A stretch of DNA of 29,985 nucleotides. Source: Bacteroidales bacterium UBA3724. GTDB lineage: Bacteria; Bacteroidota; Bacteroidia; Bacteroidales; P3. The notes under the pieces are model-generated. The model saw only the letters and a list, made by a program, of their open reading frames with translations. It was not told where the DNA came from and searched no databases. The position numbers and the translations under genes are program-made. The stretch is from assembly GCA_002371315.1 (NCBI GenBank), contig DFHL01000043.1, forward strand, positions 1 to 29,985, in the 5' to 3' direction. Of the stretch, positions 6,071 through 14,533 are shown in pieces; within the stretch, counting starts at the first letter, position 1; each line of letters starts with the position of its first letter.

Positions 6071-7627
6071 ATGCAAAAAAGTAAAATTGGTCTCGATTTT
6101 GAAAAAGTGGAGCACGCGAGAAGTGTGGCCCGCAGGATTGCCGACCAGGTTCAGGACTTTGTGGGCAACTATACTACAGTTGCTGTGGAACGTACAATCT
6201 GCCGTCTGCTTGGCATTGATGGCATCGACGAAAACGAGGTGCCGCTGCCGAACGTCGTCGTCGACGAACTGAAGTCGAAAGGCCTTCTGGGCCAGGGTGT
6301 TGCCTATTTCCTTGGCAATGCCGTCATCGAAACGGGCAAGACACCGCAGCAGATTGCCGAAGCCGTTGTGGCCGGCAAGCTCGACATCACGCAGCTGCCG
6401 ATGCACCCGGTGGCCGATACGGCCAAGGCTATCCAACCTTTTGTCGATGAAAACGTTACCCGCATACGCAACAACCGTCTGCGCCGCGAGAACTACATAA
6501 AAACCATCGGCGAGGGCTCGAAACCCTATCTGTACATCATCGTCGCCACGGGCAACATCTATGAGGATGTGGTTCAGGCTCAGGCTGGTGCGCGTCAGGG
6601 TGCCGACATCATCGCCGTGATCCGCACCACGGGCCAGAGCCTGCTGGACTATGTGCCCTACGGCGCCACGACCGAAGGCTTCGGCGGCACTTTCGCCACG
6701 CAGGAGAACTTCCGCATTATGCGCAAAGCCCTCGACGAGGTGGGCGAGGAGGTGGGCCGCTACATCCGCCTGTGCAACTATTGCTCGGGTCTGTGTATGC
6801 CCGAAATCGCCGCTATGGGTGCGCTGGAAGGCCTTGATGTGATGCTCAACGATGCCCTCTACGGCATCCTGTTCCGCGACATCAATATGCAGCGCACGCT
6901 GATCGACCAGTATTTCTCGCGCATAATCAATGGTTTTGCCGGCGTCATCATCAATACGGGCGAGGACAACTACCTGACCACGGCCGACGCATACGAGGAG
7001 GCCCATACGGTGCTGGCTTCGGACTTCATCAACGAGCAGCTGGCCCTGCTGGCCGGCCTGCCCGAGGAGCAGCAGGGTCTGGGTCACGCCTTCGAGATGG
7101 ACCCGATGCTGGAGAACGGTTTCCTGTACGAACTGGCTCAGGCCCAGATGATAAGGGAAATCTTCCCCAAGGCTCCGCTGAAATATATGCCTCCCACGAA
7201 GTTTATGACCGGCAACATTTTCCGCGGCCATATTCAGGATGCCCTGTTCAACATCATCGGCCAGTGGACCCACCAGGGCCTGCAGCTGCTGGGTATGCCC
7301 ACCGAGGCTATCCATACGCCGTTTATGAGCGACCGCTACCTGAGCATCGAGAATGCCAAGTATATCTTCAACAATATGAGGGATATTGGCGAAGAGGTGG
7401 AGTTCAAGGAAGGCGGCATCATCCGCACGCGCGCCAAGGAGGTGCTGGACAATGCCACTGCGCTGCTTGAGAATATGGAGCGCGAAGGCCTGTTCACGGC
7501 TCTCGAAAAGGGTATCTTCGCCAACGTGAAACGTCCCAAGAACGGCGGCAAGGGCCTGGACGGCGTGACGCTGAAGGCCGACAAGTATTTCAACCCGTTT
7601 GTGGACATAATGAAAGGCAAGAAATAA
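6071..7627 (+). CDS. kamD: Lysine 5,6-aminomutase alpha subunit
   Basis: The 518-residue protein matches clostridial KamD almost end to end. It has the TTVAVERTICRLLGIDG-type start, the long block LYIIVATGNIYED through IIAVIRTTGQSLLDYVPYG, the YIRLCNYCSGLCMPEIAAM segment, and IINGFAGVIINTGEDNYLTT. With KamE it forms the adenosylcobalamin- and PLP-dependent enzyme that moves the terminal amino group of D-lysine or L-beta-lysine to the neighbouring carbon, a step in lysine fermentation to acetate and butyrate. The alpha subunit provides the barrel that packs against cobalamin. kamE follows after 35 bases and a CoA-transferase subunit after that. No lysine 2,3-aminomutase gene is in the window. 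The match is clear and complete. Confidence 0.97.
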   Translation: MQKSKIGLDFEKVEHARSVARRIADQVQDFVGNYTTVAVERTICRLLGIDGIDENEVPLPNVVVDELKSKGLLGQGVAYFLGNAVIETGKTPQQIAEAVVAGKLDITQLPMHPVADTAKAIQPFVDENVTRIRNNRLRRENYIKTIGEGSKPYLYIIVATGNIYEDVVQAQAGARQGADIIAVIRTTGQSLLDYVPYGATTEGFGGTFATQENFRIMRKALDEVGEEVGRYIRLCNYCSGLCMPEIAAMGALEGLDVMLNDALYGILFRDINMQRTLIDQYFSRIINGFAGVIINTGEDNYLTTADAYEEAHTVLASDFINEQLALLAGLPEEQQGLGHAFEMDPMLENGFLYELAQAQMIREIFPKAPLKYMPPTKFMTGNIFRGHIQDALFNIIGQWTHQGLQLLGMPTEAIHTPFMSDRYLSIENAKYIFNNMRDIGEEVEFKEGGIIRTRAKEVLDNATALLENMEREGLFTALEKGIFANVKRPKNGGKGLDGVTLKADKYFNPFVDIMKGKK

Positions 7628-7662
7628 ATCCAGGTTGTTAATTATTCAATATTCTATTCGAT

Positions 7663-8451
7663 ATGAGTGAAGGTTTGTATTCAATGGAGGCCAAGGATTA
7701 CGACAAAACCTTAGACCTCACCAAGATAAAGCCATACGGCGACACAATGAACGACGGCAAGGTGCAGCTGAGTTTCACCCTGCCGGTACCCGCCGGCGCC
7801 GAGGCGGAAGAGGCTGCCAAGCAGCTGCTTAAGAAAATGGGTTTCGAAAATCCCCTCGTCGTTTTCCAGAAGGAGCTGACCGAAGGCTTCTGTTTTATGA
7901 ATTGCTACGGCTCGCTGACCCACACGGTGGACTATACGACTATCCACGTGCCCAAGGTCGAGTCGACCACGATGGATATGCACGAGTGTGACGACTATAT
8001 CCGCGAACACATTGGCCGTAAGATTGTTATGGTCGGTGCTTCGACCGGTACCGACGCGCACACTGTGGGCATCGACGCCATTATGAATATGAAAGGCTAT
8101 GCCGGTCACTATGGCCTGGAGCGCTATGATATGATTGATGCCTACAACCTTGGCAGCCAGGTTCCTAACGACGAGTTTATTGCCAAAGGCATCGAGCTGC
8201 ACGCCGACGCGCTGCTGGTTTCGCAAACCGTTACGCAGAAGGATGTCCATATCAAAAATCTTACCGAGTTGGTGGAAATGCTTGAGGCTGAGGGTCTGCG
8301 CGACAAGATAATCTTGGTCTGCGGCGGTCCGCGCATCAGCCACGAGCTGGCCAAGGAGTTGGGCTACGATGCCGGTTTCGGCCCCAACACCTATGCCGAC
8401 GACGTGGCGTCGTATGTGGCGCAGGAGATGGTGAAGCGCGGTATGAAATAA
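7663..8451 (+). CDS. kamE: Lysine 5,6-aminomutase beta subunit
   Basis: This 262-residue protein is a clear KamE. The cobalamin-binding motif DxHxxG is present as D131-A-H133-T-V-G, H133 being the axial cobalt ligand known in the clostridial enzyme. K144 in MNMKGYAGHYGLERY corresponds exactly to the lysine that binds PLP (K144 of the beta subunit). The Rossmann-like half continues with ALLVSQTVTQKDVHIKNL and the CGGPR turn. All key residues are kept, so activity is expected. It is co-directional with kamD (35-base gap) and atoA (31-base gap), consistent with one transcript ending at the terminator at 9154. Confidence 0.97.
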   Translation: MSEGLYSMEAKDYDKTLDLTKIKPYGDTMNDGKVQLSFTLPVPAGAEAEEAAKQLLKKMGFENPLVVFQKELTEGFCFMNCYGSLTHTVDYTTIHVPKVESTTMDMHECDDYIREHIGRKIVMVGASTGTDAHTVGIDAIMNMKGYAGHYGLERYDMIDAYNLGSQVPNDEFIAKGIELHADALLVSQTVTQKDVHIKNLTELVEMLEAEGLRDKIILVCGGPRISHELAKELGYDAGFGPNTYADDVASYVAQEMVKRGMK

Positions 8452-8482
8452 ATGGAAATCAAAACATTAAAATATCAATAAA

Positions 8483-9139
8483 ATGGATAAAAACGAAATT
8501 AGAAACTTTATTGCCCGTCGTGCAGCCCAGGAGCTTCACGATGGCGATGTTGTCAACCTCGGCATCGGTTTGCCGACCTTGATTCCCAACTTTCTGCCTG
8601 AGGGTGTCAATGTCATCCTTCAGTCGGAGAATGGTATGATTGGTATGGGCCCCACTCCCGAAGAGGGCAAGGAGGATCCTTGGTTCATCAACGCTGGCGG
8701 CGGTTTCACCTCGGCAGTCGAGGGTGCCAGCACGTTCGACAGCGCCACTTCGTTTGGCATCATCCGTGGCGGCCACGTCGACGTGTCGGTCCTGGGTGCT
8801 ATGCAGGTCGACGAGAAGGGCGACCTGGCCAACTGGATGATTCCTGGCAAGAAGACCCCCGGTATGGGTGGCGCTATGGATCTGCTGGTTGGTGCCAAGA
8901 AGGTTATCCTTGCAATGGAGCACACCGCCAAGGGTAATCCTAAGATATTGAAAAAGTGCACGCTGCCTCTTACGGCCAAGGGCCAGGTGAATATGATTAT
9001 CACCGAGATGGGTGTTATGGAAATCACACCCGACGGCATTGTCCTGACCGAGATCAATCCCGAGTTCAGCGTCGCCGACGTCCAGGCAGCCACCGAGGCT
9101 ACCCTCATCATTTCCCCCAATCTGAAGGAAATCAAGTAA
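8483..9139 (+). CDS. atoA: CoA-transferase subunit B (butyrate/acetoacetate type)
   Basis: The 218-residue protein has the family I CoA-transferase beta-subunit layout: VNLGIGLPTLIPNFLP near the start, the active-site SENG motif with catalytic E49, GGHVDVSVLGAMQVDEKGDLANW, and the PGMGGAMDLL loop. In lysine fermentation such enzymes move CoA between butyryl-CoA and acetoacetate. The alpha partner (AtoD) is needed for activity but is not in this operon or window; it must be elsewhere or a different alpha subunit pairs with this one. Placement directly after kamDE ties it to lysine breakdown. The exact substrate is inferred from context, and other 3-oxoacid CoA-transferases are possible. Confidence 0.9.
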   Translation: MDKNEIRNFIARRAAQELHDGDVVNLGIGLPTLIPNFLPEGVNVILQSENGMIGMGPTPEEGKEDPWFINAGGGFTSAVEGASTFDSATSFGIIRGGHVDVSVLGAMQVDEKGDLANWMIPGKKTPGMGGAMDLLVGAKKVILAMEHTAKGNPKILKKCTLPLTAKGQVNMIITEMGVMEITPDGIVLTEINPEFSVADVQAATEATLIISPNLKEIK

Positions 9140-9153
9140 TAGCTGTAATATTT

Positions 9154-9184
9154 GGATGAAGGGCTTTCGCCCTTCATCCTTTTT
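9154..9184 (+). terminator. Terminator of the kamD-kamE-atoA operon
   Basis: GGATGAAGGGC (9154-9164) and GCCCTTCATCC (9169-9179) form a perfect 11-bp stem with a TTTC loop, followed by a T5 run. It starts 15 bases after the atoA stop. Confidence 0.93.
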
Positions 9185-9198
9185 CAAAATCAAATGCA

Positions 9199-9843
9199 AT
9201 GAAGAAAACATTCCTTCTTCTCTCGCTTTTGGTGCTGGCTGTGGCTGCCAAGGCTGGCCAACCGCCTTTGGTTCAGGCCGCACCGCCGCATATCGAGTTT
9301 AAATACTACGGTTTCTATGGTGTTGTGGACTATACGTTTATGACGAATTTTGCCAGCAAGCCGTATGTTACCATCGACCCGGAAACAGGAAGTGAAATCA
9401 GTATAACGGACAAGTACACCCTCAATGGCATCAGCGCTGTCGTCGGATGGCAGTGGCGCAAGGAGTCGGCTGTCGGAATCGGTTTTTCCTATTTCTATGA
9501 TGCCAATGGCTCTTTTTCGCAGATTCCTGTCTTTGTGGAGTTTCGCAGCCATTTTCTGCGCAGCCGCATCACTCCGTTCACGGCGGTGCAGATGGGCTAC
9601 AGCATTCCTTTCGGTTCGAAGAATGCCGATGTCGACTACACGCGCATCGAAGAGGGTGGCATCACGTTCGGCTTTTCGGCGGGTGGCCGTTTTGCCGTCT
9701 CGCAGAAGTTTGGAATCAACATTTATGCTGGCTATCAGCTCATTCAGAACAGAAGTGTGGAGCGCGGTTTCAACAGCGTCGCCGCTACGCGCCTGCCGGA
9801 GCTGTACCACAATGTTAAATTCGGCATCGGAGTCAATTTCTGA
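9199..9843 (+). CDS. Outer-membrane beta-barrel protein, unassigned family
   Basis: The 214-residue protein starts with a signal peptide (MKKTFLLLSLLVLAVAAKAG). The rest alternates polar and hydrophobic residues in short strands (FEFRSHFLRSRITPFTAVQMGYS; GFSAGGRFAVSQKFGINIYAGYQL) and ends in GIGVNF, with the terminal Phe typical of barrel proteins recognised by BamA. The size suits an eight- to ten-stranded barrel. It starts 15 bases after the kam terminator and lies 59 bases before the GH2 gene in the same direction, with no obvious promoter in between, so the pair may share a transcript. Function is unknown. Confidence 0.75.
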   Translation: MKKTFLLLSLLVLAVAAKAGQPPLVQAAPPHIEFKYYGFYGVVDYTFMTNFASKPYVTIDPETGSEISITDKYTLNGISAVVGWQWRKESAVGIGFSYFYDANGSFSQIPVFVEFRSHFLRSRITPFTAVQMGYSIPFGSKNADVDYTRIEEGGITFGFSAGGRFAVSQKFGINIYAGYQLIQNRSVERGFNSVAATRLPELYHNVKFGIGVNF

Positions 9844-9902
9844 TTGTGTGCCGCAATTGTGCCATAAAAGCTTGCAGTCTAAGTTAATAACCTCATCCCG
9901 AT

Positions 9903-12900
9903 ATGAATAAAAGAATCCTCGCAGTGGCATTGGCTCTTTTGGTTTTTGGTGTGGCCAATGCGCAAACAAAAAAAGGCAAGGCGGCAGAGGCCGCTTCGGT
10001 TGCCGATGAGTGGAACGACATTGAGGTCTTCGAGCAGCACAAACTCTATCCTCGAGCCAATGTCGTGTCCTATGGCAATGAAGACGATATAGAAAAAAAC
10101 GGGTATACTGGGTCGCCATATTATGTCAGCCTGAACGGCGAATGGCGTATGATGTTGAAATCCAGCTTTGAGAGCAGACCTGCCAATATCGAGCAGAAAG
10201 ACTTCTCGGCCAGCGGATGGCCTACGGTGACTGTGCCGTCGGCAAGGCTGACCGATGGTGGCAAGGTCGTCCAGTCGAAGAAAATCAACACTCCGTCGGA
10301 TGTTTCAAGCAGCAACAATTGGGTTGCTACCTACTATAGGGAGTTTGATGTGCCCAAGGCTTGGAAGGACTATAAGGCTTATCTGAATTTGCAGGCCAAA
10401 TCGGCTTATTATGTTTGGGTCAATCAGGAGTATGTGGGATATAGCGAGGATTCCCGCGACCTGAGTGAGTTTGAACTGACCAAGCACTTGAAGATCGGCA
10501 AGAAAAACAATATTGTCATTCAGGTTGTCAGCACTTCGGACGGCTCTATGCTCGAATCGCAGTATGCCCGCTGCGTCAATGGCATTACGTCGGATGTCTT
10601 CATCCTGCTCAAGCCTTTCGCCAACATTATGGATTACAAGTTGCAGGCCGACTACAATCCTGCCAACACAATGGGTTCGCTTTCGCTCAACATTGACGTT
10701 TTCAACGAGAGTAAAAAGGGACAGTATTATGTTGAATTCGAGGTTTGGGACCCCAAAGGTCATCAGGTCGAAAAGATGGGCCGGTGGACCGTATTTGACA
10801 AAAAGAACGAGGTGACGCTGAAAATGGAGCGCGAATTGGGCTCTGTTTTGCCGTGGACTGACGAAACGCCCAATATGTATACCTTGGTAATCAGGCTGCG
10901 TGATCAGAAAATGAATCTTGTTGAGACTGTGGGCTGCCGTTTCGGCTTCCGCACCGTCGAAATCAAGAACGGACTTCTGACAGTCAATGGCTCGCCTGTC
11001 ACGCTGCGAGGCACAATCTATTCCTTCTTCGACTACAACGGGACTGGTATCCCGTCCGAAGAGCAGGTGCGTCGCGATCTGCAACTGATGAAGCAGCATA
11101 ATATCAACGCTGTGCGCACCACGCTCTATTCGCCTGCCGCCCCCTATTTCTATGAAATGTGCGACGAATACGGACTTTATGTGGTCTGCGATGCCAACCT
11201 GCAGCCGTTTTCGACGCAAGCCAAGGCTGTGGCGACCGACAAGGCCTATATCAATTTGTTCATAACGAGGATGCAGAATATGTATGAACGCCTCAAAAAC
11301 CATCCATCCATCATCGCCTGGTCGTTGGGCGACGGTGTCGACAATGGTATTTGTATGGAGAATGCTTTCCGCACCATAAAGCAGAAAGACAAAACGCGCC
11401 CGGCGATTTTCTCGGGTGCAGGTTATTCGGAAAACACCGACATCATTGCGCCTAAATATATAGAATATGACGATTTGAAACTTTTTGCCGCCAAGCAGAG
11501 CCAGCCGCGTCCACTGGTGATGGGTGCCTTCGGCTCGGTTCAGGGCAATTCGTATGGCAATATCGAGCCCCTTTGGCAGCTTGTGCGTGCAAGCAGTTCG
11601 CTGCAGGGCGGCTTTGCCGCTTATTGGAATCCGTCGGACTATTTCGACGTTCAAAATCAGGTTGATGCCCATTCGACAGGACTTGTCGACAAGGAGCGCA
11701 ATGCGGTGCCTTATCTGGCCGAGCTGCGCAACATCTACCGCCCCTTTGAAGTCAAACTGGTCAATATCAGTCCCGACGCTGCCGAATTCAATGTCACCAA
11801 CCTGCTGTCATTTCTGACGCTGAACGACTATATTCTTGAATATAAAATCTTCTCAAATCTTAAGAATCGTATTATAGAAGGTGAAGTCTCGGTGGCCTTG
11901 AAACCTGGCGAGTCCAAGAACTTCAAACTCAAAATACCTGCTCTCACGCTGTATGCAGGCGAGGAGCTCTTTATCCGATTCACCGTTCGCCAGCGCAAAG
12001 AAACGGTCGCCGTGCCGAAGGGTACGGATCTTGGCGTTGTCGAGTTCGGTCTTCCTATGAAGGAAGTTAAGAAAGAGAAACTGCCTGATTTTGATCGCGA
12101 AACATTGTATGTCAGTCAGGAAGACAATATGGTCAAGGTCTACAACGACAATATTGAGCTCAAATATGATATGGACCGCGCGGATATCGTGTCCTATCGT
12201 TTTCGGGATCAGGAAATGATGCTTTCGGCACCGCAGATAAACTTTTGGCGTGCCGCTACCGACAACGACCGTGTCGACAAAAACGCTCTGCGTCTGTGGC
12301 GCAACCTTGGACCGCAGAGCCTCAAGCGCAATGTCGTTGCAACAAATTGCCGCAAAGTCGACGATAATACGGTTTGCATTGATGCAATGCTGCGCTATAC
12401 CGCCAACGGAGATGCGGTCTATTTCGATGTCAAACAGTCTGTTGCAGTGCTGTTTACGGGCGATGTGATTATTGACAACGAGATTGTTGCCGCCGAGCAG
12501 GTGAAAACGCTGCCAAAGGTCGGCATCCAGATGTGTCTGCCCAAATCGCTCGACAGCGTGCGCTGGTTCGGCCTTGACAAGGAGACCTATCGCGACCGCC
12601 GCTCGGCTGGCGTGGTGGGAACCTACAAGTCGGCCGTTTCCGATATGTTCTATCTGTACGACAGACCCCAAGAGGCTGGCAACCGCTCCAATGTGCGCTG
12701 GGTTTCGGTAGAAAACGACGCTGTGGGCTTCTTCGTGGATATGCTCGACACCAACTTCAACTTCAGCATCTATCCGTATAGCGATAGGGATCTCTATGAC
12801 AACGAGGATGCTACGACGCTGAAAGTGCGCGATTACTGGACGTTCAATGCCGACTACCGTCAGGCCGCCATTGGCAGTGCTTTGGCCTCGCAGCCGGTTT

Positions 12901-13754
12901 CGGAACGCGACCTCGTCAACGCCAAGCAGTACCATTTCCGCCTGCACTTGCGCGCCTACGACCCGTCGGAGTACAACCCTTACGACTTCTGCCGCGTCGA
13001 GTATCCGCAGATTGCCTCGAGTGTCCTGCCGATGCCGGTCATCAGCAAGGACCGCGACCGCTTCGACCAACCGATGACCATCACAATAATCTCCGATGTG
13101 CCCAAGGCCGAAATCCGCTACACCGTCGACGGCTCAACGCCCGACGCCAACTCGCCGCTCTACAAGAAACCATTCGTCATCAGCAACTCCACATACGTGA
13201 AAGCCAAGGCTTTCAAAGCTGATGCCACGCCCTCGTTCACCACAGTGAAGCGCTACAACTTCGACTATATCGAGAGTGCCGCTTTCGTCAACAAGCCTAA
13301 CACGCCGTACAATTACAATCAGGAAACGATACTTTTTGACGGCGAGACGGGCGAAATCAGCGAATTGTCGCGTGGCTGGCTTGGCTTCTCGGGCAACGAC
13401 TTGAACGTCGTATTCCAGCTCAGTAAGGCGATTGAACTCCAGCAGGTTGTGACGCGATTCGCTCACGTCCCCGATGCGTGGGCTTTTGCTCCGACGGCAG
13501 TGCAGGTCTTTGTGTCGTCCGATGGCGTCAACTATTCGCCGGCCATCAACGCCAAACTCAACTATGCGCCTGAAGAGCAGTCGATGAATTCGCCACAGCT
13601 GGTCACGCTTACGGTCGAGGTCAACCAGCCCGACGTCAAGTTTGTGCGCCTGGTGGCCAAAAACCTGGGCCGCATACCGGCTTGGCACAAAGCCAGAGGC
13701 CTGAAACCCTGGATAATGATTGACGAAGTGGAACTCGACGAGGTGATTCGCTGA
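9903..13754 (+). CDS. LacZ-type GH2 family protein lacking catalytic glutamates, with CHB_HEX and discoidin modules
   Basis: The 1283-residue exported protein (signal peptide MNKRILAVALALLVFGVANAQ) has the full LacZ domain order. The jelly-roll sugar-binding domain (about 60-240) and Ig-like domain lead into a TIM barrel (about 355-640) with RRDLQLMKQHNINAVR, CDEYGLYVV and WSLG. The small-chain domain is about 740-1030, with NFWRAATDNDR around residue 782. A CHB_HEX-type module (about 1040-1118, YTVDGSTP at 1076) and a discoidin-like domain (about 1130-1283) are appended. The active site is lost: the acid/base in WSLGNE is replaced (WSLGDG, D477-G478), and the nucleophile in LCEYAHAMGNS is replaced (MGAFGSVQGNS, A542). 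The SHYP histidine is also gone (L408). It is therefore probably a binding or structural protein rather than a galactosidase. The reading frame is intact, which argues against a decaying pseudogene. Its stop overlaps the tcdA start. Confidence 0.88.
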   Translation: MNKRILAVALALLVFGVANAQTKKGKAAEAASVADEWNDIEVFEQHKLYPRANVVSYGNEDDIEKNGYTGSPYYVSLNGEWRMMLKSSFESRPANIEQKDFSASGWPTVTVPSARLTDGGKVVQSKKINTPSDVSSSNNWVATYYREFDVPKAWKDYKAYLNLQAKSAYYVWVNQEYVGYSEDSRDLSEFELTKHLKIGKKNNIVIQVVSTSDGSMLESQYARCVNGITSDVFILLKPFANIMDYKLQADYNPANTMGSLSLNIDVFNESKKGQYYVEFEVWDPKGHQVEKMGRWTVFDKKNEVTLKMERELGSVLPWTDETPNMYTLVIRLRDQKMNLVETVGCRFGFRTVEIKNGLLTVNGSPVTLRGTIYSFFDYNGTGIPSEEQVRRDLQLMKQHNINAVRTTLYSPAAPYFYEMCDEYGLYVVCDANLQPFSTQAKAVATDKAYINLFITRMQNMYERLKNHPSIIAWSLGDGVDNGICMENAFRTIKQKDKTRPAIFSGAGYSENTDIIAPKYIEYDDLKLFAAKQSQPRPLVMGAFGSVQGNSYGNIEPLWQLVRASSSLQGGFAAYWNPSDYFDVQNQVDAHSTGLVDKERNAVPYLAELRNIYRPFEVKLVNISPDAAEFNVTNLLSFLTLNDYILEYKIFSNLKNRIIEGEVSVALKPGESKNFKLKIPALTLYAGEELFIRFTVRQRKETVAVPKGTDLGVVEFGLPMKEVKKEKLPDFDRETLYVSQEDNMVKVYNDNIELKYDMDRADIVSYRFRDQEMMLSAPQINFWRAATDNDRVDKNALRLWRNLGPQSLKRNVVATNCRKVDDNTVCIDAMLRYTANGDAVYFDVKQSVAVLFTGDVIIDNEIVAAEQVKTLPKVGIQMCLPKSLDSVRWFGLDKETYRDRRSAGVVGTYKSAVSDMFYLYDRPQEAGNRSNVRWVSVENDAVGFFVDMLDTNFNFSIYPYSDRDLYDNEDATTLKVRDYWTFNADYRQAAIGSALASQPVSERDLVNAKQYHFRLHLRAYDPSEYNPYDFCRVEYPQIASSVLPMPVISKDRDRFDQPMTITIISDVPKAEIRYTVDGSTPDANSPLYKKPFVISNSTYVKAKAFKADATPSFTTVKRYNFDYIESAAFVNKPNTPYNYNQETILFDGETGEISELSRGWLGFSGNDLNVVFQLSKAIELQQVVTRFAHVPDAWAFAPTAVQVFVSSDGVNYSPAINAKLNYAPEEQSMNSPQLVTLTVEVNQPDVKFVRLVAKNLGRIPAWHKARGLKPWIMIDEVELDEVIR

Positions 13755-14515
13755 TGCCGATGGAGGCCGAAAACATCTATACCCGAACCGAAATGCTGCT
13801 GAGGCCCGAAGGCCTGCAGCGGCTGCGCAATGCGCACGTCCTCGTTGTGGGGCTTGGCGGCGTAGGCGGCTATGCGGCCGAAATGCTGGCCCGTGCCGGT
13901 GTGGGAAGGCTCACACTTGTCGATGGCGACGCAGTGTCGCCCAGCAATATAAACCGACAGATTGTGGCCTTGCATTCAACTGTAGGCCAGTCGAAAGCGG
14001 AGTTGTTTCGGGCTCGTATCCAGGACATCAATCCCGAGTGCGAAGTGGAAGCCATCGACTGCTTCCTGCGCGATCAGGCCTTGAACGAACTCCTTGCGGC
14101 GCATCGCTACGACTATGTTGTCGATGCCATCGACACGCTTTCGCCCAAGGTATTCCTCATCTATCAGTCGCACCTGCTGGGCCTGCCGGTGGTCAGCTCG
14201 ATGGGCAGTGCCGGCAAACTGGACCCGGCGGCGGTGCTGGTGGCCGATATCGACAAAAGCCACACCTGTCCGCTGGCCGCAATGGTACGCAAGCGGCTCC
14301 ACAAACTGGGTGTCCGAGATGGTGTAAAGGTGGTCTTTTCGACCGAAAAAGTGGCCGAACACGCGCAGATTGTCGATGCCGACGATGCCCCACGCTCCGA
14401 AATCCAACAGACCAAGCGAACCACCATTGGCACAATCTCCTATCTGCCTCCGCTTTTTGGCTGCTACTGCGCCTCGGTCGTGATTCGCGATTTGGTAAAC
14501 AATTCAAAATCTTGA
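13754..14515 (+). CDS. tcdA: tRNA threonylcarbamoyladenosine dehydratase (TcdA/CsdL, ThiF-E1 family)
   Basis: The 253-residue protein has the E1-like nucleotide-binding loop GLGGVGG (33-39), followed by LVDGDAVSPSNINRQ, the KAELFRARI segment, DAIDTLSPKVFLI and the TcdA-type ending TIGTISYLPPLFGCYCASVVIRDL. TcdA uses ATP to cyclise t6A to ct6A at position 37 of tRNAs reading ANN codons. The start ATG shares its A with the GH2 stop (TGATG at 13752-13756), suggesting translational coupling; an in-frame ATG at 13760 is an alternative. Pairing a tRNA enzyme with a dead glycosidase has no obvious functional meaning. A lipoprotein gene follows after 18 bases. Confidence 0.92.
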   Translation: MPMEAENIYTRTEMLLRPEGLQRLRNAHVLVVGLGGVGGYAAEMLARAGVGRLTLVDGDAVSPSNINRQIVALHSTVGQSKAELFRARIQDINPECEVEAIDCFLRDQALNELLAAHRYDYVVDAIDTLSPKVFLIYQSHLLGLPVVSSMGSAGKLDPAAVLVADIDKSHTCPLAAMVRKRLHKLGVRDGVKVVFSTEKVAEHAQIVDADDAPRSEIQQTKRTTIGTISYLPPLFGCYCASVVIRDLVNNSKS

Positions 14516-14533
14516 AAAACAACTAATAATTTG

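Noticed and set aside
5993..7315. 440-codon minus ORF opposite kamD
   Set aside because: It is an antisense shadow of a gene with near-complete identity to a known enzyme family.
10305..13070. Two minus ORFs over 400 codons opposite the GH2 gene
   Set aside because: Both are shadows; the sense frame carries a signal peptide and the full LacZ domain order.
14531..14533. TTG start for the lipoprotein gene
   Set aside because: An ATG follows directly and gives a standard lipoprotein signal sequence.
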